This document shows, one piece after another, positions 33,565 through 41,768 of a DNA stretch of 44,029 nucleotides (its first letter is position 1; every line of letters starts with the position of its first letter). Origin of the DNA: [Eubacterium] saphenum (GTDB taxonomy: Bacteria; Bacillota; Clostridia; Oscillospirales; Ruminococcaceae); contig SFLN01000002.1 in the NCBI GenBank assembly GCA_004554555.1, positions 1-44,029 of the forward strand, in the 5' to 3' direction. Made by a program: the position numbers and the translations under genes. A model generated the notes under the pieces. That model worked only from the letters and a program-made list of their open reading frames with translations. It did no database searches and had not been told where the DNA came from.

Positions 33565-34719
33565 ATGTCAAATATAAAAGCAATTTTGAAATTTTTCCTA
33601 AATCACCTCAAGCATATCGACAAAATTCTGCCGATAATCTGCATTTCGTTAACCGCGTTCGATATTTTTCTCGTGAACTCGATGTTCCAAACGGGGGTTG
33701 TGGACAGCGAATCCGTTGTGACAACGCAGCTCACCGCGGCAATTCTCGGTATCGCGATTGCGGCGATAATCAGCTTCATAGACTACAAATTCATCTCGAA
33801 GATGTGGTTTATTTACGCGCCGATTGCCGTGACTTTGCAGCTTCTGCTGTTCACGCCGCTCGGTCGGCACCGCGACGACGATATCGCTTGGCTGGACTTC
33901 GGTTTCTTCAACATTCAGCCGTCCGAGATACTCAAATTCGTGTTCATCATCACGCTTGCCACACACATCTCAAAGCTCGGCGACAAGCTGAACTCCCCGA
34001 AGCATTTCCTGCTGGTCTGCGTACACGGGCTGTTCCCCGTGGGACTGATTTTGATACAAGGCGACGCCGGCTCGGCGCTGGTTTTCCTGTTCATTTTCGT
34101 ATGTATGCTGTTTATGGGCGGGATTTCGTGGAAGTATATCGTGGGCGCGGTTGTGATAACGCCGCCGATTTTGCTGGTTGTGTGGAATTTCGTGATGCAG
34201 GAACACCACCGGCAGCGCTTCCTTATCCTCTTCGACAAGCAAATGCAGGAAGAGGAACGGCTCAACTTCTATATGCAGCAGTACAACGGTACAATTGCGC
34301 TCGGCTCGGGGCAGCTCACGGGGCTTGGCTTCGAGGACACCTCAAACTACACCTACACCCCCGAAATGTATAACGACTTTGTGTTCTCGTACATCGGAAT
34401 GACGCTCGGATTTATCGGGTGCATGGCGGTTGTGATTGCGCTTGCGCTGCTTTGCCTGAAGCTCCTGTCCAACGCCTCGGGTGCGTCCGACCCGCTCGGA
34501 AAGCTGATTTGCGTGGGAGTTTTCGCGATGGTGTTCTTCCACTGCGTGGTCAATATCGGAATGGTGCTTTCGGTTGTTCCCGTTATCGGCATACCGCTCC
34601 CGTTCATCAGCACGGGCGGCACGGCGATGATTATGATGCACGCGTGTATGGGGCTTGTCCTGAGCGTTTCCGCGCATAAGGAAAAAGCAAAGCACATGTT
34701 CTACACGGAAAAAGATTAA
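33565..34719 (+). CDS. SEDS-family peptidoglycan glycosyltransferase (RodA/FtsW/SpoVE)
   Basis: Polytopic membrane enzyme that polymerises lipid II into glycan strands, usually with a class B penicillin-binding protein. 384 residues, about ten hydrophobic segments. Family motifs: DDDIAWLDFGFFNIQPSEILKF, LILIQGDAGSALVF, GLGFEDTSNYTYTPEMYNDFVFS in the large outer loop (PExxxDFxF form), and GIPLPFISTGGTAM. The GDxGSAL Asp is the proposed catalytic residue. Closer to RodA than FtsW by loop form, but I cannot be firm. The ATG at 33565 is preferred over a TTG at 33529 that lies in the repeat. No partner penicillin-binding protein is in the window. Confidence 0.88.
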   Translation: MSNIKAILKFFLNHLKHIDKILPIICISLTAFDIFLVNSMFQTGVVDSESVVTTQLTAAILGIAIAAIISFIDYKFISKMWFIYAPIAVTLQLLLFTPLGRHRDDDIAWLDFGFFNIQPSEILKFVFIITLATHISKLGDKLNSPKHFLLVCVHGLFPVGLILIQGDAGSALVFLFIFVCMLFMGGISWKYIVGAVVITPPILLVVWNFVMQEHHRQRFLILFDKQMQEEERLNFYMQQYNGTIALGSGQLTGLGFEDTSNYTYTPEMYNDFVFSYIGMTLGFIGCMAVVIALALLCLKLLSNASGASDPLGKLICVGVFAMVFFHCVVNIGMVLSVVPVIGIPLPFISTGGTAMIMMHACMGLVLSVSAHKEKAKHMFYTEKD

Positions 34720-34746
34720 GTCCGTTTTGGATTGAAAGGAAAATAT

Positions 34747-35997
34747 ATGAAACCTGCCGTAAAAAAAATCGATGAAATTTACTCGGCGAATACTCTCGAA
34801 GCGCAGAAAATGCGTTACCGTACCGCAGAATGCGGCTTCGCGGAGCATTTCGGCACTCTCGGCGCGCACCGTTTCTTCTCGGCGCCGGGGCGCGTGGAAA
34901 TCTGCGGAAATCACACAACCGACGCTTGCGGAAAAGCGTTTGCCGCGAGCATTGACCTTGACACAATCGCTGTCGCAGAGCCGACTGACGATGGCTTTAT
35001 CACGATAAAGTCAGAGGGTTTCCCCGAAGAAAAAATCAGCATCGACGACCTCGATATGAAAGAGGAGGAGAAGCTCACCTCGGCGGCGCTGATACGCGGC
35101 GCGCTGAAGGGGTTCAAGCGAAACGGCTACAACATCGGCGGCTTCAAGGCTTACACAACTTCCAAAATTATCCAGAACTGCGGTCTTGGAAGCTCGGCGG
35201 CTTTTGAGATTTTGATTGGCACGATTATTACACATCTGTTCAACAACGGGCAGATTCGTCCCGCGACTCTTGCTCAGATTGCGCGATTTGCCGAGAACGA
35301 GTATTTCGGGAAACCCTCGGGGCTTATCGACCAGGTTTCCTGCGCAGTCGGGGGATTTGTCGCGATTGACTTCAAGGACGAGGATATGCCAATTATCGAG
35401 GAAATCCGCTCTGATTTCAGTCAATACAATCACGCTCTTTGCATCGTCAACACGGGCGGAAAGTACGGCGATTTCTCGAAGGAATACGCCGAAATTCAAG
35501 CCGAGATGAAAGAAATCGCCGACTATTTCGACTGCAGCAGCCTGCGCCAGCTCGCCATCGAGGATATTACGCTGAATTTGAAGGATTTGCGCGACAAATT
35601 CGGTGACCGCGCGGTTTTGCGCTCGATTCACTTTTTCCGCGAAAACGAGCGCGTGGAGAAAATCGTCCACGCGCTGAAAAATGAAAATTTCGATGGTTTT
35701 CTGTCGTCCGTGAGAGAAAGCGGCGACTCGTCGTTCAAATATTTGCAGAACATCTACACGCCGACTGATGTCCGCCATCAGCCGCTCAGCATTGCCCTCA
35801 ACATCGCCGAGGGCGTTCTTCACCGCAAGGGCGCCTGCCGCGTTCACGGCTCGGGTTATTTCGGTTCAATGCAGGCGTTCGTGCCGCTCGAGGATTTGCA
35901 GCAGTTCAAGATGAGAATGGAAAAAATCTTCGGCGTGAACTCCTGTCACGTTCTCTCCGTGAGAAGCGCGGGAAGCTGCGAGGTTTTGCTCGGTTAA
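34747..35997 (+). CDS. Galactokinase-family GHMP kinase
   Basis: 416 residues. The galactokinase signature appears as SAPGRVEICGNHTTDACG; Asn replaces the usual Glu of GEHTDY and one residue is added, a form I recall from clostridial galactokinases. The GHMP ATP-binding loop is CGLGSSAAFEI, and the catalytic Asp lies in GKPSGLIDQVSCAVGG. The C-terminal part has RVHGSGYFGSMQAFVP. Galactose phosphorylation is the likely role, but no other Leloir gene is near. AAAGGAAAA precedes the ATG. It lies 27 bp after the SEDS gene and overlaps the hflX stop tail to tail. Confidence 0.82.
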   Translation: MKPAVKKIDEIYSANTLEAQKMRYRTAECGFAEHFGTLGAHRFFSAPGRVEICGNHTTDACGKAFAASIDLDTIAVAEPTDDGFITIKSEGFPEEKISIDDLDMKEEEKLTSAALIRGALKGFKRNGYNIGGFKAYTTSKIIQNCGLGSSAAFEILIGTIITHLFNNGQIRPATLAQIARFAENEYFGKPSGLIDQVSCAVGGFVAIDFKDEDMPIIEEIRSDFSQYNHALCIVNTGGKYGDFSKEYAEIQAEMKEIADYFDCSSLRQLAIEDITLNLKDLRDKFGDRAVLRSIHFFRENERVEKIVHALKNENFDGFLSSVRESGDSSFKYLQNIYTPTDVRHQPLSIALNIAEGVLHRKGACRVHGSGYFGSMQAFVPLEDLQQFKMRMEKIFGVNSCHVLSVRSAGSCEVLLG

Positions 35998-37220
35998 TCG
36001 GCGACCTCAAACTCGCTCATCTGCTTGATTAAAACTACGTCAACCAGCGCGTCCAGCAGAACGCCGTTTTCCGTGTACTCCTCGGAGAAAATCTTGCCGT
36101 TCTCACGGATTTGCGCCGAAAGCCCCGCCTTGTCGTAGGGCAAAAGCAGCTTCATTCGCTTTGAGGTCTGCGGGAGATTTTTGGAAATTACCCGCAGAAG
36201 CTCGTCAATTCCCTCGTTTTTCTTCGCGGAAATCTTCACGGTTTTTTCGTCTGTCGGTATATTTTCGGTGATTTTATCGCATTTGTTTAAAATCGTCACC
36301 ACGGGAATTTCCGAAGCGCCAAGCTCCGCGAGTGTTTTCAGCGTAACCTCGGCTTTTTCGGCAATTTCGCTGTCGGACGCGTCGCAGACGTGCAGGATTA
36401 TATCGGCAGAAGCCGCCTCCTCAAGCGTTGATTTGAACGCTTCGACAAGATTGTGCGGGAGTCTGCGGATAAGCCCGACCGTGTCCACGAGCAGCAAATT
36501 TCGTCCGTCGGGAAGCTCGATTGCACGCGAGGTCGGGTCAAGCGTCGCGAAAAGCTTGTCCTCGGCGAGAACACCCGCGTCCGTGAGCAAATTCAGCAGA
36601 GTTGACTTTCCCGCGTTCGTATAGCCGACAATCGCGCCGACCTGAACGTTGTCCTTCTTGCGGCGACCGCGCGAAAAACCGCGCCGCTGCTCGAGTTCCT
36701 TGAGCTCGTCGGACAGCTTGTCAATCCGTCTGCGGATATGACGGCGGTCTGTTTCAAGCTGCGTTTCACCGGGACCGCGCGTTCCGATACCGCCGCCCAA
36801 GCGGGACAAGCTCGTGCCGATGCCCATAAGCCGCGGCAGACGGTAGCGAAGCTGCGCGAGTTCGACTTGCAGCTTACCCTCCGCGGAAACCGCTCTTCCC
36901 GCGAAAATATCGAGAATGAGCATCGTTCTGTCGATAACGCGGACGTCCGTTTCCTCTTCGATATTGCGGATTTGCGAGGCGGTTAGCTCGCAGTCAAAAA
37001 TCAGCAGGTTTGCGCCGAGCTTCTCGCAAAGCTCCTTAACCTCGGCGAGTTTTCCCTCACCGATAACGGTCGCCGCGCAGTAAGCGTCGCGCTTTTGCAC
37101 AACGCGCGCGAGTTCCTCGGCACCCGCTGTTTTCGCAAGCTCCGAAAGCTCGTCAAGCGACGCCTCGACGTCAAATTCACCGGTATCGGCGCTTACTAAA
37201 ATAACTTTTTCTTCCTTCAT
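35994..37220 (-). CDS. hflX: Ribosome-associated GTPase HflX
   Basis: GTPase that binds the 50S subunit and can split or rescue stalled ribosomes. 408 residues. N-terminal HflX domain with LIFDCELTASQIRNIEEETDVRVIDRTMLILDIFA and the signature GGGIGTRGPGETQLETDRR, a helical linker (ELKELEQRRGFSRGRRKK), then the G domain: GYTNAGKST (G1), DTVGLI (G3), NKCD (G4) and SAKK (G5). The ATG at 37220 has AAGGAGGA upstream; the longer frame is leader. Leader of about 90 nt with hairpins (37225-37292). Its stop overlaps that of galactokinase by two bases. Confidence 0.95.
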   Translation of the reverse strand: MKEEKVILVSADTGEFDVEASLDELSELAKTAGAEELARVVQKRDAYCAATVIGEGKLAEVKELCEKLGANLLIFDCELTASQIRNIEEETDVRVIDRTMLILDIFAGRAVSAEGKLQVELAQLRYRLPRLMGIGTSLSRLGGGIGTRGPGETQLETDRRHIRRRIDKLSDELKELEQRRGFSRGRRKKDNVQVGAIVGYTNAGKSTLLNLLTDAGVLAEDKLFATLDPTSRAIELPDGRNLLLVDTVGLIRRLPHNLVEAFKSTLEEAASADIILHVCDASDSEIAEKAEVTLKTLAELGASEIPVVTILNKCDKITENIPTDEKTVKISAKKNEGIDELLRVISKNLPQTSKRMKLLLPYDKAGLSAQIRENGKIFSEEYTENGVLLDALVDVVLIKQMSEFEVAD

Positions 37221-37224
37221 AAAA

Positions 37225-37292
37225 TCCTCCTTTTTACCGGTTTCCGGTAACGGCGGAAACGCTTGCTCCTTGTGAGAAAAAGGAGCGCTCCT
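37225..37292 (-). promoter_or_regulatory. Hairpins in the hflX leader
   Basis: Minus strand: AGGAGCGCTCCT (37281-37292) overlaps GCTCCT...AGGAGC, so two alternative stems compete, and TTACCGG-AAA-CCGGTAA lies right before the ribosome site. This fits an attenuation or translation-sensing leader; no leader peptide with a ribosome site was found. Confidence 0.45.
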
Positions 37293-37311
37293 AATAAACA
37301 CACTTGAAGTT

Positions 37312-37340
37312 ATTATATCACATAATTTTCTTCTTGTCAA
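37312..37340 (-). promoter_or_regulatory. hflX promoter
   Basis: Minus strand TTGACA (37335-37340), 17-bp spacer, TATAAT (37312-37317). Confidence 0.9.
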
Positions 37341-37350
37341 TAAATTTCAG

Positions 37351-37366
37351 AACAACCAAAGTTGTT
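37351..37366. promoter_or_regulatory. Inverted repeat before nadB
   Basis: AACAAC-CAAA-GTTGTT, 18 bp before the nadB ATG and 10 bp from the hflX -35. Operator-like, possibly for an NAD-synthesis regulator. I did not find a convincing nadB promoter in the 45 bp available. Confidence 0.4.
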
Positions 37367-37384
37367 TTGAAGAAAGGCTGAATT

Positions 37385-38866
37385 ATGAAATTCAAAAGAT
37401 ACGACGTTTTAATCGTCGGAACAGGCATTTCGGGCATTTACGCTGCGCTCAATCTTGACAGCAAGCTGAAAATCCTTATGCTGAGCAAGCGCGAGCTCAC
37501 CTTGTGCAACTCGGCTCTCGCGCAGGGCGGCGTGGCGGCTGTTATGGACAGCAAAAACGATGATTTCGAGCTGCACATCAAGGACACGCTTATCGCGGGG
37601 CAGTACAAGAACAATCTCGATAACGTGAAAATTCTCGTTGAGCAAGGTCCGCGCGATGTGGAACGCTTGGTCGAGAAGTACGGCGTGGATTTCGACAAAA
37701 ACGAGGACGGCTCGCTCGCGTTAACGCTCGAGGGCGGTCACTCGCGCCGCAGAATTGCCCACCACAAGGACACCACGGGAAAGGAAATCGAAACAAATCT
37801 TATCGGGCAGGTTTCGAAGCTCGAGAATGTTTCCGTTATCAACAACTCCGTGCTCTGCCGTTTGGAGAAAAAGGACGGAATTTTCTTCGCGGACGTTATT
37901 ACAACCGATAATAATCAGCACGAATATTACTGCGCGGATAATGTTATTCTCGCGACAGGCGGTATCGGGCGCGTCTACAATTACACCACAAACTCCGCGA
38001 TTGCCACGGGTGACGGAATTCAGCTTGCCTACAACCTCGGCGCGGAAATCAAAAATCTGAGCTACGTTCAGTTTCACCCGACAGCCTTTGCCGACAGGAA
38101 AGAACGCGAGTGCTTTCTGATATCCGAGGCAGTGCGCGGCGAGGGCGCTTACCTGCTCAACTGCAACAAGGAGCGCTTTATGCCGAACTACGAGCCGGAG
38201 CGCAAGGAGCTTGCCCCGCGCGACGTTGTGTCGAAGTGCATTATGGAGGAGCAGAAGAAAACCGGCTCGGACGAGTTCTGGCTTGACATTTCGTATAAGG
38301 ACGCGGATTTCATCAAAAACCACTTCCCGATGATTTACGAAAACGTGCTCAAAAAGGGCTACGATATGACCAAAGAGCCGATTCCGATTTACCCCTGCCA
38401 GCACTATCTGATGGGCGGCATCAACGTTGACGGAAAGGGCGCGACAAATATCGCAGGGCTGTACGCCGCGGGCGAGTGCTCCCATACGGGCGTTCACGGG
38501 AAAAACCGTCTTGCGTCAAACTCGCTGCTCGAGGCGCTTGTTTTCTCGCGTTTAATCGCCGAGGACATCAACGCGCATTTCACTCCCGACAACAGAGCCG
38601 AAATCGACTACCCGATGAGCTCGCCCGACGGAAAACCGCTCCCCAAGGGCATCAAAACCGAGGTTCGCGATATTATGCAGAAGGCGTACTTTGTGTTCCC
38701 CGATTACGACGAGGCTGAGAAAGGCTTCAAGCGCGTTTCCGAGCTGAAGGAAATGCTGGACAACGGCGGTTTCGAGGTGAACGCGGATTTTTTGGAAACG
38801 AAGTCGCTGGTGACGGTCGCGTACATAATTCTCAAAGAAATTCTTGAAAGGAAGGACGAGCAATGA
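37385..38866 (+). CDS. nadB: L-aspartate oxidase
   Basis: FAD enzyme that oxidises L-aspartate to iminoaspartate for quinolinate synthesis. 493 residues. VLIVGTGISGIYAAL (FAD-binding), NSALAQGGVAAVM, EGGHSRRRIAHHKDTTGKEI, VILATGGIGRVY, VQFHPTAFAD and GLYAAGECSHTGVHGKNRLASNSLLEALVF follow the known family. The C-terminal helical part is short compared with E. coli NadB. GAAAGGCTG precedes the ATG. Quinolinate synthase nadA is not in the window. Confidence 0.94.
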   Translation: MKFKRYDVLIVGTGISGIYAALNLDSKLKILMLSKRELTLCNSALAQGGVAAVMDSKNDDFELHIKDTLIAGQYKNNLDNVKILVEQGPRDVERLVEKYGVDFDKNEDGSLALTLEGGHSRRRIAHHKDTTGKEIETNLIGQVSKLENVSVINNSVLCRLEKKDGIFFADVITTDNNQHEYYCADNVILATGGIGRVYNYTTNSAIATGDGIQLAYNLGAEIKNLSYVQFHPTAFADRKERECFLISEAVRGEGAYLLNCNKERFMPNYEPERKELAPRDVVSKCIMEEQKKTGSDEFWLDISYKDADFIKNHFPMIYENVLKKGYDMTKEPIPIYPCQHYLMGGINVDGKGATNIAGLYAAGECSHTGVHGKNRLASNSLLEALVFSRLIAEDINAHFTPDNRAEIDYPMSSPDGKPLPKGIKTEVRDIMQKAYFVFPDYDEAEKGFKRVSELKEMLDNGGFEVNADFLETKSLVTVAYIILKEILERKDEQ

Positions 38867-39705
38867 TTCTTCTCCCCTTTTACATCGACGATTTGATTAA
38901 AACCGCGCTCTCCGAGGACATCAACTACATCGACAGCACGGCGGATTTGCTGATTGACGACAACGATATCTCCGAGGCTTATTTTGTGGCAAAGGACGAC
39001 GGAATACTCGCGGGAATTGAGGTTGCGCTGAGAGTTTTCACGATTTTGGACCCGGAGCTTAAAATCGAGCTGCTCAAAAAGGACGGCGACAAGGTTAAAA
39101 ACGGCGATATTATCGCGAATTTCAGCGGTCACACGCGCCTTATGCTCAAAGCCGAGCGCACCTCGCTCAACATTTTGCAGCATATGAGCGGAATTGCGAC
39201 TTATACTAATAAGTGCGTTGAAGCGGTTTCGGGAACGAAGGCTTCGATTACCGACACTCGCAAAACGCTCCCGGGACTGCGCGCGCTTCAGAAGTACTCG
39301 GTAACGGTCGGCGGCGGCAAAAATCACCGCTATAATCTCACGGACGCGGCAATGCTCAAGGACAACCACATCGACGCTTATGGCGGAATTACGGCGGCGG
39401 TTGAGGCGCTGCGGAAAAAAGCGGGTCATATGCTCCAGATTGAGGTGGAAACGCGCAATCTTGACGAGGTGAAAGAAGCGGTTGCGTGCGGCGTGAACGT
39501 GATAATGCTCGACAATATGACCAACGCGCAGATGAAAGAAGCGGTTGAGTTTATAGCTGGAAGAGCGAAAACCGAGGCTTCGGGCAACGTCACGCTGGAC
39601 AATATCCGCGAAAAAGCCGAAACAGGCGTTGATATAATCAGTCTTGGCGCGCTTACTCACAGCGTGAAGGCATTTGATATTTCGATGAAATGGAGGAAAA
39701 AATAA
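38863..39705 (+). CDS. nadC: Nicotinate-nucleotide pyrophosphorylase (quinolinate phosphoribosyltransferase)
   Basis: Turns quinolinate and PRPP into nicotinate mononucleotide. 280 residues. ERTSLNILQHMSGIAT, TDTRKTLPGLRALQKYSV and GGGKNHRYNLTDAAMLKDNHI carry the substrate-binding Arg, Lys and His residues; VIMLDNMT and VDIISLGALTHS follow. Its ATG overlaps the nadB stop by 4 bp. Confidence 0.96.
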   Translation: MILLPFYIDDLIKTALSEDINYIDSTADLLIDDNDISEAYFVAKDDGILAGIEVALRVFTILDPELKIELLKKDGDKVKNGDIIANFSGHTRLMLKAERTSLNILQHMSGIATYTNKCVEAVSGTKASITDTRKTLPGLRALQKYSVTVGGGKNHRYNLTDAAMLKDNHIDAYGGITAAVEALRKKAGHMLQIEVETRNLDEVKEAVACGVNVIMLDNMTNAQMKEAVEFIAGRAKTEASGNVTLDNIREKAETGVDIISLGALTHSVKAFDISMKWRKK

Positions 39706-39962
39706 TGGAAGAAATTCAGTACAGATACGACACGCAGCTTTTGATTGACGGGCAGGACTTGGACGAGGACATCATCGACGAGTATATCCGCGAGCATTTC
39801 GAAGGCGACAGCCTGCTTGTGGTTGCGGACGATGACGTGGCAAAGCTGCACTTCCACACAAACGAGCCGTGGAAAATTCTGGAATACTGCCGCTCGCTCG
39901 GTGAAATTTACGATATCGTTGTGGAAGATATGGTGCGTCAGGCGCGCGGGGACAAGGGTTAA
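39705..39962 (+). CDS. Stand-alone FakA/DAK-middle-like domain protein
   Basis: 85 acidic residues. The whole protein resembles the middle domain of FakA (YloV), the fatty acid kinase of the DAK2 family: YDTQLLIDGQDLDED near the start, GDSLLVVADDDVAKLHFHTNEPWKILEYCRSLGEIYDI, and VEDM. In FakA this region contains the HxHT pair; here it is H-F-H-T. The nucleotide-binding DhaL-like part and the C-terminal FakB-binding part are absent. The start at 39705 overlaps the nadC stop (TAATG), with GGAGG 10 bp upstream, so it is coupled to nadC. No function can be assigned. Confidence 0.75.
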   Translation: MEEIQYRYDTQLLIDGQDLDEDIIDEYIREHFEGDSLLVVADDDVAKLHFHTNEPWKILEYCRSLGEIYDIVVEDMVRQARGDKG

Positions 39963-40007
39963 AGGTATCACTCTCGCACAATTTGTTGTTCGGATACACC
40001 TTTAGAT

Positions 40008-40108
40008 ACAAGATATAGTGCGCGTTTACGGAAAAATTTAGCGTTTATCACAAAATATTGTCCCAAATATTGTACAAAATCACAATTGACTTGTACAAGA
40101 TATTGTGT
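40008..40108. promoter_or_regulatory. Cluster of NrdR-box-like sites
   Basis: Four related sites: ACAAGATATAGTG (40008-40020), CACAAAATATTGT (40049-40061), CCAAATATTGTACA (40063-40076) and ACAAGATATTGTGT (40095-40108). They fit the palindromic NrdR box (form ACACwATATwTwGTGT). The last lies in the promoter spacer, and the third and fourth are 33 bp apart, near three helix turns. Repression by NrdR is inferred. Confidence 0.6.
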
Positions 40109-40114
40109 TATACT
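40086..40114 (+). promoter_or_regulatory. Promoter of the NrdD-tail-like gene
   Basis: TTGACT (40086-40091), 17-bp spacer, TATACT (40109-40114), overlapping an NrdR-like box. Confidence 0.8.
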
Positions 40115-40158
40115 AAGAGTACACTGCAATGCGGGTACAAAATATAGGGGTGATAAAG

Positions 40159-40431
40159 ATGATTGACGTGAATGTTACAGGCGGAAAATTAAGCCAGGAC
40201 GAGATTAATTATTACATTGAGGCTGCGGGAGCGCAGTATCCCGACAAGCACCTCAGAGCAATAGATTTGGAGCTTGACGGGGATTTTGTGAACGTGAAAT
40301 ACCATTTCGCGGACGTTCCTTTCCAGCGTATAAGAAGAATTACCGGCTATCTTGTCGGCACTCTCGACCGCTTCAACAACGCAAAGCGCGCCGAGGAAAA
40401 GAACCGTGTTAAGCACACAATGCAGCAATAA
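40159..40431 (+). CDS. Small protein resembling the NrdD C-terminus (glycyl-radical-like motif)
   Basis: 90 residues, no Cys, no signal or membrane segment. The C-terminal half reads FQRIRRITGYLVGTLDRF then NNAKRAEEKNRVKH. This parallels the end of class III ribonucleotide reductase NrdD, which in E. coli has RVCGYLG, then FNxGKxxE and RVKH; the Gly of R-x-x-G-Y holds the radical. Here the Gly, Tyr and basic tail are kept while the Cys is Thr, and the zinc Cys pairs are absent. The N-terminal half (MIDVNVTGGKLSQDEINYYI...YPDKHLRAIDLELDGDFV) is unlike NrdD. AGGGGTGATAAAG precedes the ATG. The NrdR-like sites upstream agree with a link to deoxynucleotide synthesis. Confidence 0.65.
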   Translation: MIDVNVTGGKLSQDEINYYIEAAGAQYPDKHLRAIDLELDGDFVNVKYHFADVPFQRIRRITGYLVGTLDRFNNAKRAEEKNRVKHTMQQ

Positions 40432-40436
40432 TGAAC

Positions 40437-40467
40437 AAACCGCCGAGCGATTTCGGCGGTTTATTTT
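40437..40467 (+). terminator. Terminator after the NrdD-tail-like gene
   Basis: AAACCGCCGA (40437-40446), loop, TCGGCGGTTT (40453-40462), then ATTTTT. Confidence 0.9.
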
Positions 40468-40527
40468 TGGCGAAAATCATACTTGATTGCTGGGTTATTT
40501 TGGCAACAGATGTGGTTTATCGTGAGC

Positions 40528-41766
40528 CTAATTCGGCAGGTTATCGGCGGTTTTGTCCGAGCCTATTTCACCCGCAAGCTCAAATCCCTTCTTCGCGGCA
40601 ATCACGGCGATTATCTCGTTAATCACCGCAGCCGCCGCGATTGTCCCGCGAATAATCTGAGTACACTCGTCGGCGGCTCCCGAGAGCGTTGACACGGCAA
40701 TCCCCGTGAACACCAGCGACACGCCCGAGTGCGGAAGCAGCGTCAAACCAAGATATTTCTGCACATTTTTGTCCAGCCCCGTTGCCTTTGCGCCAAGCCG
40801 CGCGCCGAAGTATTTCCCCGCCGCTCGAACCACGATATAGATGAACGTGTAAATTCCCGCGCCAAAAATTGCCCGATAATCCAGCGGTGCCCCAAGATTT
40901 AGTATAACAACAATCATCGCTACACCAAGTATCGGGTTGAACGCTTTCGTGATTTTCTGGAGCTGCTCGGCGGTAATCATATTCGCAAACGCCGCCGAGA
41001 ACGCCATTCCCATCAGCATAAAATTCAGCACGGGCGATGGCATCAGGTGATTGTTGCACAAAATACCGGCTGCGGTTGTCGCAAAAACGCCGACCATAAT
41101 AAAAACAACCGCGAGTTTTTCATTTTTGCACTTTTTGAGCAAAAATCCCGTCAGAATGCCAACCGCCGCGCCTATTACCAGCGGAAGAAAAATCATCACG
41201 GGTATCATATACAGCTCCATCGCGCCGCCCGAAACCTGCCGCGCGACGATTGAAATCACAGTGAAAAACACCGCGACTCCCACGATATCGTCCAGCGCCG
41301 CCATCGGAATAAGCGTTTTTGTGAGCGCGCCTTTGGTTTTGAACTCGTTGACAATCGAGAGCGCGGGCGCGGGCGCGGTTGCCAGGGCAATTCCGCCGAA
41401 GATGAACGCGAGATAAATCGGCACTCCCGTGAAATAAAACACAATCCCGAACACCAGCGTCACCAGCGCGAAAGTGCCGAGGGACTGCGTGAGCGTGGTG
41501 AGAATAAGCGCTTTTCCGTAGCTCTTTATTTTCCCGAAAACCAGCTCCGTGCCTATCATTATGCCAACCACGCACTCAAGAATGTGTATCACCGTTTCGT
41601 ACCACGAAGCGTCCACAAGCTCCTGCGATATCAGTCCGAACGCGTACGGTCCGACCGCAATTCCCGTGATTAGCCAGCCCAAAATCGCCGGCAGCCGCAG
41701 CTTGCTTATCAGCTTTCCGACGACAAACGCGATTGCGACTGCCGCCAGCCATTTCAAGATGTCCAT
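40528..41766 (-). CDS. Cation:proton antiporter, CPA2 (Kef/NapA-like) family
   Basis: 412 residues with about 12-13 hydrophobic segments and only short loops. KLRLPAILGWLITGIAVGP is the typical first pore segment; the core motif is ALDDIVGVAVFF, where the double Asp carries ions in CPA2 antiporters. GGIALATAPAPALSIVNEF and LTLLPHSGVSLVF also fit. There is no TrkA-N/RCK domain, so it is the transporter part only. The ATG at 41766 follows GGGGGA. It starts 3 bp after the end of the TetR gene, so the regulator is transcribed first and the two are likely co-regulated. Confidence 0.88.
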   Translation of the reverse strand: MDILKWLAAVAIAFVVGKLISKLRLPAILGWLITGIAVGPYAFGLISQELVDASWYETVIHILECVVGIMIGTELVFGKIKSYGKALILTTLTQSLGTFALVTLVFGIVFYFTGVPIYLAFIFGGIALATAPAPALSIVNEFKTKGALTKTLIPMAALDDIVGVAVFFTVISIVARQVSGGAMELYMIPVMIFLPLVIGAAVGILTGFLLKKCKNEKLAVVFIMVGVFATTAAGILCNNHLMPSPVLNFMLMGMAFSAAFANMITAEQLQKITKAFNPILGVAMIVVILNLGAPLDYRAIFGAGIYTFIYIVVRAAGKYFGARLGAKATGLDKNVQKYLGLTLLPHSGVSLVFTGIAVSTLSGAADECTQIIRGTIAAAAVINEIIAVIAAKKGFELAGEIGSDKTADNLPN

Positions 41767-41768
41767 CG

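Noticed and set aside
34732..34746. Earlier TTG start for the galactokinase-like gene, and TTG at 33529 for the SEDS gene
   Set aside because: The first contains the ribosome site AAAGGA; the second lies in the repeat hairpin. The ATG codons at 34747 and 33565 fit the families better.
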